In this document: positions 24,874 through 32,900 of the stretch, piece after piece
Numbering within the stretch: the stretch's first letter is position 1
Layout of the letters: each line of letters opens with the position of its first letter
Assembly: GCF_002234575.2 (NCBI RefSeq)
Contig: NZ_CP022464.2
Coordinates: 1,860,001-1,924,000 of the forward strand
Direction of reading: 5' to 3'
DNA length: 64,000 nucleotides
Source: Enterocloster bolteae
GTDB taxonomy: Bacteria > Bacillota > Clostridia > Lachnospirales > Lachnospiraceae
Notes under the pieces: model-generated
What the model was told of the DNA's origin: nothing
The model's database searches: none
What the model saw: the letters and a program-made list of their open reading frames with translations, nothing else
Position numbers and translations under genes: made by a program

Positions 24874-26682
24874 ATGGAAACAATTCAGATGGTGCTGCTC
24901 ATTTGTGCCGGCGCAGGGATGTTTATCCTGATGGGGGTGATTCCGTTGCTTGCGAACAACTATTCTCTGAATGGGATTAAGTCAAAGACGGTAGGGGACG
25001 GCCAATATGGCACGGCCAGATTTGCCAGCGAGGCAGAAATCAAACGGACCTTTGCACAGGTTCCCTATGAGCCGGCGTTGTGGCGGCAGGGAAAACATCT
25101 GCCCAAGGTACAGGGGATCGTAGTCGGAGGGCTGTTTTCCAGAACCAGAGTGACGGCTTTGGTTGACTCCGGTGACATCCATCTCCTGATGATCGGCGCG
25201 GCTGGTGTTGGTAAGACTGCCAACTTTTTATATCCCTGCATTGAGTATGCCTGTGCCAGCGGGATGAGCTGGCTGTGTACGGACACCAAGGGAGATCTGT
25301 TCCGCAACTACGCGGGAATAGCTCAGAAGTATTATGGGTATCAGACTTCCATCCTGGACCTGCGCAATCCGACCTGTTCCGATGGCGATAACATCCTCGG
25401 CATGGTGAATAAATACATGGATCTATACTTAGAGAATCCGGAGAATCTGGCTGTGAAAGCCAAGGCAGAGAAATATGCAAAGATCACAGCCAAGACCATC
25501 ATTAGTTCCGGAGGCGGAGATGCCTCCAGTTATGGACAGAACGCATTTTTCTATGACGCAGCGGAGGGGCTTCTGACAAGTGTGATTTTACTGATCTCCG
25601 AATACTGTCCTAAGGAACAGCGTCATATCGTAAGTGTGTTCAAATTAATCCAGGATCTGTTGGCTCCGTCACCGGTAAAAGGGAAGAACCAGTTCCAGCT
25701 GCTCATGCAGAAACTGCCAGCCGACCACAAGGCAAAATGGTTTGCCGGCGCGGCACTTAACACAGCGGAACAGGCCATGGCTTCGGTCCTCTCCACCGCT
25801 ATGTCCAGATTGAATGCATTTCTGGATTCCGAGATGGAGCAGATCCTGTGTTTCGACAGCACGATGGATACGGAGACATTCTGCAATTCCAAGTCAGCTA
25901 TCTTTATTGTGCTTCCGGAGGAAGACAGTACAAAGTATTTCATGGTAAGCCTATTTTTACAGCAGATTTACCGGGAAATGCTGTCCATTGCAGATGAGCA
26001 TGGAGGGAAACTTCCGAACCGTGTGGTGATTTTTGGAGATGAGATTGGTACCATTCCCAAGATTGAGTCCTTGGAGATGCTTTTTTCAGCCGGGCGCTCC
26101 AGGCGGATCAGTATGGTACCCATCATACAAAGCTTCGCTCAGCTGCAGAAAAACTATGGAAAAGATGGCAGTGAAATTATCGTGGATAACTGTCAGGGGG
26201 TTTTATTTGGTGGGTTTGCACCCAACTCGGAAAGTGCGGAGATTCTGTCAAAGGCATTGGGAAATAAAACGGTGTTGTCCGGTTCCATCAGCCGGGGGAA
26301 AAATGATCCCAGCCAGAGCCTGCAGATGATTGGGCGTCCGCTCATGACTCCGGATGAACTTAAGTCGCTGCCAAAGGGACACTTTATCCTGGCGAAGACC
26401 GGTTGTCATCCGATGCGGGTAGAACTGCGCTTATTTTTTAAATGGGGGATTGAATTTGAGGAAGAATATGAAGTGGAACAGCATGTAGCGCGGCCGGTGT
26501 CTTATGCAGAGCGTCTGGAAGTGGAGCAGGAGATTATCCGGAGACAATTTGATGAGGATGGTGAGGCTGACTTTGATGAACCGTCAGGAATAGAGGGGAC
26601 TTCAGGCGGAGGTCTGGCGCATGTACAGATGCCAAATCGGCCGGCTGCTCCAGAAACCAGACAGCCACTTCGGACAGATTAG
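24874..26682 (+). CDS. VirD4/TraG-type coupling ATPase
   Basis: The type IV coupling protein, 602 residues, that delivers the relaxase-DNA complex to the channel. It has an N-terminal membrane helix (residues 5-25), Walker A GAAGVGKTAN at about residues 108-117, and Walker B VVIFGDEIG near residue 384, followed by SAGRSRRISMVPIIQSF and the sensor-like segment. The C-terminus is acidic and Pro-rich and may recognise substrate. ATG 24874 follows AAAGGAGGTATC. It closes the transfer gene run with a small HTH gene 15 bases downstream. Confidence 0.93.
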   Translation: METIQMVLLICAGAGMFILMGVIPLLANNYSLNGIKSKTVGDGQYGTARFASEAEIKRTFAQVPYEPALWRQGKHLPKVQGIVVGGLFSRTRVTALVDSGDIHLLMIGAAGVGKTANFLYPCIEYACASGMSWLCTDTKGDLFRNYAGIAQKYYGYQTSILDLRNPTCSDGDNILGMVNKYMDLYLENPENLAVKAKAEKYAKITAKTIISSGGGDASSYGQNAFFYDAAEGLLTSVILLISEYCPKEQRHIVSVFKLIQDLLAPSPVKGKNQFQLLMQKLPADHKAKWFAGAALNTAEQAMASVLSTAMSRLNAFLDSEMEQILCFDSTMDTETFCNSKSAIFIVLPEEDSTKYFMVSLFLQQIYREMLSIADEHGGKLPNRVVIFGDEIGTIPKIESLEMLFSAGRSRRISMVPIIQSFAQLQKNYGKDGSEIIVDNCQGVLFGGFAPNSESAEILSKALGNKTVLSGSISRGKNDPSQSLQMIGRPLMTPDELKSLPKGHFILAKTGCHPMRVELRLFFKWGIEFEEEYEVEQHVARPVSYAERLEVEQEIIRRQFDEDGEADFDEPSGIEGTSGGGLAHVQMPNRPAAPETRQPLRTD

Positions 26683-26697
26683 GGGGAGGGGAGGTAT

Positions 26698-26955
26698 GTG
26701 GGATATTATGACTCTGTCTACTCGGAGGAATTACCACATCGTGCGATTTCGGTGTATATGTATTTAAAAGAGAGGGCAGATAAAAAGAGCCAGTGTTATC
26801 CAGCCATGAGCACCATCGCAGAAGAACTGAACCTTTCGAGGAGAACGATTCAGCGGGCGGTTGCAGATTTAGAAAAGGCCGGATTTATTAAAACAGAACA
26901 GCGCTTTCGGAGAAAGGGAGGGAAGAGCAGCTTACTATACACCGTTTTGAAATGA
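26698..26955 (+). CDS. Small winged-helix (HTH_36-like) DNA-binding protein
   Basis: An 85-residue protein made of one winged helix: AISVYMYLKERADKKSQCYP, MSTIAEELNLSRRTIQRAV and LEKAGFIKTEQRFR-type wing. Such GntR/RepA-N-terminal-like HTH_36 proteins occur at the ends of ICE transfer operons. GTG 26698 follows a GGGGAGGGGAGG tract. It may regulate the transfer operon or plasmid-like replication. Hairpin-forming sequence follows the stop (CCAAGGGGG / CCTTCTTGG, 26967-26991). Confidence 0.7.
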   Translation: MGYYDSVYSEELPHRAISVYMYLKERADKKSQCYPAMSTIAEELNLSRRTIQRAVADLEKAGFIKTEQRFRRKGGKSSLLYTVLK

Positions 26956-27122
26956 TAGGATTACGCCAAGGGGGTACTCTGCCTTCTTGGTGTCCTATGG
27001 TATGCGTCACCATGGCGCATGAAGGGAACATTCCATTGCGATATAGACTATTAAACAGAAAAAAGAATAAGACCATTTAAAAACGCAGCATATTCAGAGG
27101 TGACTGGGAAGTAACCATTAAA

Positions 27123-27695
27123 ATAGTGTTTGTGCAAAAACAGGATGAACTGGGGGTGTCCTTGATTACAATTAGGAGAGATCTTCAGTATCTGGAGGAA
27201 TAGAAGCTCCTTGTTCGTAATTATGGAGGGGCTGTGTCAACTATGGCTCCTAAGAATATGAAGGACGAGGTGCAGCTGTACCGCAAGATTATCGCTAGGT
27301 ATGCGGCAGCCTTTGTGTCAGAAAATGATACAATATTTATCAACACCAGCAGCAATGCACTCCAGATACTGGAGTATGTGGAGTGCAATAATGTGACGGT
27401 TATTACCAATAATGGCAAGGCTATAGGGCGGGAATATTGTTCGGGTGTTAATGTGGTACTTACGGGAGGAAAATTGCGCCATCCCAAGGATGCCATGGTG
27501 GGGGACTTTACTCTGAGAAATTTGCAGCATGTATATGCAAAGAAAGCGTTTGTGGGATGCTCTGGTATCAGCGCAGAGTTAGGAATGACCACAGAGATAT
27601 TCAATGACACGGATGAGAAGGCATTCGATGACGCCCTGAACGCCATAAGAGAAAAAGGCATTCAGGTATACCAGGTGCACAAATCTGATTTTTAA
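27123..27695 (+). pseudogene. DeoR-family regulator, decayed
   Basis: The translated frame shows a DeoR N-terminus (ELGVSLITIRRDLQYLEE), an in-frame TAG at 27201-27203, then LLVRNYGGAVS and a DeoR sensor domain (FINTSSNALQILEYV, VITNNGKAI, VVLTGGKLR, KAFVGCSGIS). The first helix of the HTH and a start codon are missing and the last part of the sensor domain appears shortened. The downstream piece alone could be translated from GTG 27234 but would not bind DNA. It marks the transition from ICE core to cargo. Confidence 0.75.
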
Positions 27696-27745
27696 GACAT
27701 CGTGCCACTCCGGATTCAAAGACGGCGATTGGAAAAGAGACATAT

Positions 27746-27802
27746 AATTGAAAAAGCGGTATGTCTCCCCTCTATGAGGAGTGGCATAGCGCTTTTTCAA
27801 TT
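27746..27802. terminator. Long bidirectional hairpin between convergent genes
   Basis: An 18-base arm AATTGAAAAAGCGGTATG (27746-27763) pairs with 27785-27802, with one mismatch. It lies between the DeoR remnant and the convergent AraC gene and, with A/T-rich flanks, should terminate both transcripts. Confidence 0.7.
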
Positions 27803-27855
27803 GGCTGTCGAACGTTTTTGTTATGAAAAAAGATTGATTACATAAGATTCCCGCT

Positions 27856-29097
27856 TTAAATGAGAGGTGTTTCATTATCTTCCAATGTCTGCTGATGTGG
27901 TGGTAAAAAATTAGGATAAAGCACTTTTGGGTGGAGCTGGAAGGCTTTTGGTGTGACGCCAGTTATCTTTTTAAAGGTATGAGAAAAATGGGCGTAATCA
28001 TAGTAGCACAGAGTGGTTGCGACTTCGCTGGGAGAAAGCCCAGCGCGAAGCAACAGTTTTGCTTCTGAGACCTTCCGCTTATGGATATATTCCATCACAC
28101 TGAGCCCGGTTTCTTTTTTGAATCGGGAACTTAAAGTCGCTTCTGAAACAAAGAAAGATTTACTAATGTCACTTACTTTTAAAACGGTATAAAGATTTAA
28201 CCCAATATGCTGCATGACTGATTTGACCAAAGGAGAGAAATCCTTGTTAACAAAATGATGCATCAGTTCCGTGAAATGGATAATCGCACAATCCCGAACA
28301 TATAAAACATCCATTAATTTTTCCTTTTCTTCTATCAGGCGTATGTAGAAATTTCTTAAACGATAGGAATCGGAAATATCATATCCGGATTGGATGGCTA
28401 AGGAGGATAATTTCTCCAAAATAATGATGGTATAGTTTTTTTCAGAGCGAAGAGGGGACTGGGCATTGTCTGGAATCACACTGTTGCTCAACTCTGCCAG
28501 GCTCTCGCGAAGCTGTTGTGTATCGCCGCTTTGAACGAGAGCAAGAATCTGTTCTTCATACCGATAGGTATAGTAGTCTGGCTGGAATGCCCTCCAATCA
28601 TGTTCTTTTAGTTTTTCCTGTGTTAGTAAAAACTTATTTTTGCGGACCTGTAGATGCAGATCGTCCGAATAAGGACACTCTGAACTGCCACTAAATAAAA
28701 AATTCAAATGAATCAGAAAATCCCTAACATCTCCAAGAGAAAAGTAAGGTAAAAGTTCCAAATACTGAGAAAGAAACACCTGCAGGTTTGGGTCTTGCGT
28801 ATAGCCATAAACCCGGTTTTGAATCACTGTATCCGTAAGGCGAGAGGTGGTAAAAGGTCCAATGATAAGAATGGTATCCGAATGGGAATACGTAATAAAA
28901 GCCTCATCCAGTATCCCTGAAAAGAGAAACGTAGAGGAGGAGTCGGAACCATAGTATTGAGTAAAATCATAAGGAAGCACCTGAACCCGGTCGGCCACAA
29001 ACAGATGCTCCAAATGAAAATCCTGATTGAACACATAGATGGGCAGATGCGATATAACATGAATCGACTTTATTAGTTTGAGTAATTTGTTCTTCAT
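27856..29097 (-). CDS. AraC-family transcriptional regulator
   Basis: A 413-residue regulator with a C-terminal AraC/XylS double HTH: VLKVSDISKSFFVSEATLSS with RFKKETGLSVMEYIHKRKVS, and then PSEVATTLCYYDYAHFSHTF with KKITGVTPKAF. The N-terminal 300 residues form a sensor region of the type seen in YesN-like proteins, without a receiver motif I can identify. The start is placed at the complement of 29095-29097 (MKNKLLKL) because GGGAG lies just upstream; longer in-frame starts to 29193 lack one. It is divergent from the Rrf2 gene and may control the surface protein locus. Confidence 0.85.
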   Translation of the reverse strand: MKNKLLKLIKSIHVISHLPIYVFNQDFHLEHLFVADRVQVLPYDFTQYYGSDSSSTFLFSGILDEAFITYSHSDTILIIGPFTTSRLTDTVIQNRVYGYTQDPNLQVFLSQYLELLPYFSLGDVRDFLIHLNFLFSGSSECPYSDDLHLQVRKNKFLLTQEKLKEHDWRAFQPDYYTYRYEEQILALVQSGDTQQLRESLAELSNSVIPDNAQSPLRSEKNYTIIILEKLSSLAIQSGYDISDSYRLRNFYIRLIEEKEKLMDVLYVRDCAIIHFTELMHHFVNKDFSPLVKSVMQHIGLNLYTVLKVSDISKSFFVSEATLSSRFKKETGLSVMEYIHKRKVSEAKLLLRAGLSPSEVATTLCYYDYAHFSHTFKKITGVTPKAFQLHPKVLYPNFLPPHQQTLEDNETPLI

Positions 29098-29434
29098 AAA
29101 AAACTCCCTGATATGGATATCGTTTGTTTGAAATGGATGTATGGTTTGCAAGGGTCTACAAATCGTTTTCAAATGATTACCAAATCTAAGCATATGGTAG
29201 GAAGTGGTTCGAGTTTAGCATAGGCCCCTCGCTAAAATCAAGTTAAGGAAAAATAAAAATATGGAAACATACATAAAAATGAGATAAATTTACAATCATT
29301 TTTTTGCGAATATCGTTATAATGCACCTGTGAAAAGAATCTGACGTAACAGGTATTGTTATGTCGCATACTAAAAAAGTATGGTATGGATTCACATTGCA
29401 AGGGTACATGGGAGGAGGTGAGAAGGAGTTCTAC
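29098..29434. promoter_or_regulatory. Intergenic region between the divergent AraC and Rrf2 genes
   Basis: This AT-rich stretch must hold both promoters. A -10-like TATAAT is at 29317-29322 on the plus strand; I see no convincing -35 box at 16-18 bases. No gene is supported here, although both flanking frames run some way into it. Confidence 0.4.
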
Positions 29435-29899
29435 ATGCAGTTAACAATGACAACAGACTATGCATTGCGTTGCCTGTTATATTTGGCGGGCAAAGAGGGA
29501 GTGTCCAGTTCACCGGAAATAGGAAAAGCGGTGGGGATTAACAATATATTTGTCCAAAAAGTATTACGTGTTTTGCGCGATGCTGGATTCGTTTCCAGTT
29601 TAAAGGGTGGAACGGGCGGATACTGGCTGGCGAAGAAGCCAGAAGAAATTGTATTGCTTGATATTATCCTGCTGTTTGAAAAGACGATGAAAATCAATCG
29701 CTGTTTGGAAGCGGAAGGGTGTTGTGAACGATATGAAACGTGTCCCATGCATGTTTATTATGCAGAAGTACAAGAGACATTGGAAGGTTATTTTGGACAG
29801 GCCACTCTACAGGATGTGATAAACCATGGAAAAATAAAAAGGAAGGAGATGATAGATGATGCAAAAGAAAAGGCATGCGATAGAAAGAACTCCATGTAA
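29435..29899 (+). CDS. Rrf2-family regulator with four cysteines
   Basis: A 154-residue Rrf2 protein: an N-terminal winged helix (MTTDYALRCLLYLAGKEG, then IFVQKVLRVLRDAGFV and a GGTGGYWLAK wing) and a helical dimerisation part. Cysteines at residues 90, 96, 97 and 103 sit where IscR, NsrR and RsrR hold an Fe-S cluster, so sensing of iron, oxygen or nitric oxide is plausible. The start, ATG 29435, follows GAAGGAG; an upstream in-frame ATG at 29360 lacks a site. It ends 78 bases before the giant surface protein and may control it. Confidence 0.88.
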   Translation: MQLTMTTDYALRCLLYLAGKEGVSSSPEIGKAVGINNIFVQKVLRVLRDAGFVSSLKGGTGGYWLAKKPEEIVLLDIILLFEKTMKINRCLEAEGCCERYETCPMHVYYAEVQETLEGYFGQATLQDVINHGKIKRKEMIDDAKEKACDRKNSM

Positions 29900-29907
29900 A
29901 ATTTTTA

Positions 29908-29919
29908 GGGGGGGGGGGG
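29908..29919 (+). repeat. 12-G homopolymer upstream of the surface protein gene
   Basis: Twelve consecutive G residues stand between the Rrf2 stop codon and the start of the giant surface protein at 29978. A -10-like CATAAT lies at 29932-29937, so the tract falls where a -35 box or promoter spacer would be. Homopolymers of this length slip readily during replication. It could also be a sequencing artefact in length. Confidence 0.7.
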
Positions 29920-29977
29920 TAGAAAAAGGCCCATAATAAACAGTCATTTAAAATTAAAGAAAGAGGATATAAAAAGT

Positions 29978-32900
29978 ATGAAGAACAGTCTGGAACAAAA
30001 AAGACGAAAATTAAAAAAGACAGGGCGGCAGGCATGTGCATTTGCATTAAGTCTTGCGGTAATGGTGCCCTCTATGGGATTGCCGTCTTACGCTGCTGTG
30101 CCATACAGAAGTAATGGTGTCAGCATCGGAGACAAGGGGATGGACACAACCAGCCATTTCACGGCAAATGGAATTGAGGAATCAAATCTTCGATATGCGA
30201 CAACTACTTTTGATAAAGTGGATGCAGATGGAACGATTCGTTTAGTACATAATAAGTGGATTGTGACAAACGGAGCGTCAGAATTTGCGACAGATGCCTC
30301 CAATCAATTTGCAGGAAAGTATATTCTGAGTTTTTCTAATGATATGTTTTACAAACAAATTGACCGTGTGACGGTTGATGATACCAGTATGGAAAAGGTT
30401 GATGACGGAGCCCTTTGGATGATTCCGGCTGTAGGAAACCTTAAAACAGGTCTGATTGGGGTTAACACAAATCACGATATAAAAATTATGTTAAAGAATG
30501 GACAGACTTTAGAAAAACTTGGGTTGGCCGATAAAGAAATATCATTTAATAGCTTGTGGATTAAAAGCAATGGAGCGATTGCGGAAGAAAGTGTTAGCAA
30601 TGGATTTATCCTACAGAATAATCCGAATGTGAAAAATGAAAAGCAGACTGATTTTACCAATGGACGAGTGACTCAAAGAGTGGTGTTTGATGCAAAAACG
30701 ATGTCCTTGAAATCGATTCATACATTTAAGCCGATTGAGAATTACCTTCAGACAGATTACAACTGGGTTGTTTATGTAAAGGAACGCATACCGGTAGAAC
30801 TGTTACAGTATATTGACAGAGATGAGGTTTATATCTACTGTTCCGATTATCAAGGGGAAGCTCAGAAAAACCGAAAGATATTCAGGGTAACCATTGATGA
30901 TGCGGGAAATATTGATACCAGCGAGGTTCCGGAATTAAGCATTGTGGGAAATGATACCAGTACACAATTGAGTGCGGCAAGATCGAATACGAATGAAATC
31001 TTTTGGGGAACATTGGGGCAGAGCAGAAATTATACTATTTCCTACAAACTGCGGGATGATGTGACGTTAGATCAGTTTGCAAGAGAGATGAATGATTATG
31101 TTACTGCTAAAAATGCCCGAGTGCTGTTTGAACATTGGATGGAGGCAGATTATCTGAATGCCAGGGATGGAGGAGCAACTCCGCAGCAATTGCAAGATTC
31201 CTATACGAATGCCTATTTGGATACAAACGATACGGACAAGGATGGATTGTTTGATTTTGTTGAGTGGCAGATAGGAACCGATACTCGAAAGGTGGATACG
31301 GATGGAGATGGTGTCCCAGATGGCAAAGAATTTATGGAGGATAAGACAAACCCTAGTGATGCCAAGGATTATCTGGTTTCTATTCCGACTACTAATATAA
31401 CCTCTTTTGACCCGACAAAAGCTGTCACAATCACTGGTACTGTTCCAAAACCATTGCAAAAAGATCCGGCAGATGAAACAAAGTTGATTAATATTACAAG
31501 TCAAGATGCCGGTGATGCGATTGTGAAGCTTCAGGGATATGATGATGCATCAAAGAGCTATACGCAGGATGAATACGGCACAGCAAAGATTCCGTTTGAC
31601 AATCTTGTTAATGGCGAATTCACCATGAGCGTTCCAGCCAATACGGTTCCAGAAGGAACGAAAGTGGTTCTGGTAGCATACAGCCCGAATGGTATGAATC
31701 CTGCGATGGGAACGCCGTTTGAGTTTAAACAAGGGGATGCTGAGAAATATGAAGCAACCGGAGGCGTACTGGATAAGGAATACGGAGAAACCGCTACTGC
31801 GTCTGAAATCATAGGAAAGGTAACCACAACAGCTCCTGATGATAAAGTGAAAAGCAAGGAAGTAGTGGGAGATATTCCGACAGAAGGCAAGGGCCAGAAG
31901 GTAAAAGTAAAGGTAACCTATGCGGATGATAGTTTTGATGAAGTGGATGTGACGGTGAATTACGGCACTGCAACTGAGAAGTATACCGCTGTAGGCCAAG
32001 ATGTGTCGGTTGGAAAGGGAGAGACACCGGAGGCGTCCGAAGGAATTAAGAACAAGAACGATCTTCCGACCGGAACCACCTATGAATGGAAGCAGCCAGT
32101 TGATACAACAAATCCGGGAACGCAGCCGGGTACGATTATCGTTACATATCCGGATCAGACAAAGGACGAGGTAGAGGTAAATGTCCAGGTTAAGGATACA
32201 AAAACAGATGCCCAAACCTATGATGCGACCGGAGATGTTCTGAATAAGAAGTATGGAGAAACTGCTACTGCGGCTGAAATCATAGGAAAGGTAACCACAA
32301 CAGCTCCTGATGATAAAGTGAAAAGCAAGGAGGTAGTGGGAGATATTCCGACAGAAGGCAAGGGCCAGAAGGTAAAAGTAAAGGTAACCTATGCGGATGA
32401 TAGTTTTGATGAAGTGGATGTGACGGTGAATTACGGCACTGCAACTGAGAAGTATACCGCTGTAGGCCAAGATGTGTCGGTTGGAAAGGGAGAGACACCG
32501 GAGGCGTCCGAAGGAATTAAGAACAAGAACGATCTTCCGACCGGAACCACCTATGAATGGAAGCAGCCAGTTGATACAACAAATCCGGGAACGCAGCCGG
32601 GTACGATTATCGTTACATATCCGGATCAGACAAAGGACGAGGTAGAGGTAAATGTCCAGATTAAGGATACAAAAACAGATGCCCAAACCTATGATGCGAC
32701 CGGAGATGTTCTGAATAAGAAGTATGGAGAAACTGCTACTGCGGCTGAAATCATAGGAAAGGTAACCACAACAGCTCCTGATGATAAAGTGAAAAGCAAG
32801 GAAGTAGTGGGAGATATTCCGACAGAAGGCAAGGGCCAGAAGGTAAAGGTAAAGGTAACCTATGCGGACGGTAGCATTGACGAAGCAGAAGTAACGGTAA

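Larger units (their letters stand above)
1..26955 (+). mobile_element. Conjugation module of an ICE, left end and integrase outside the window
   Basis: Almost all genes lie on the plus strand, overlap or sit a few bases apart, and together supply the parts expected of a Gram-positive conjugation machine: VirB4 (12571-14400), a VirD4-type coupling ATPase (24874-26682), a MobP3-like relaxase (20905-23826), VirB6-, PrgI- and VirB2-like membrane proteins, and an NlpC/P60 wall hydrolase. A Tad-type pilus set leads the module. No integrase, excisionase or att repeat is visible, so the outer borders are unknown. Whether the cargo to about 41 kb belongs to the same element cannot be decided here. Confidence 0.85.
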
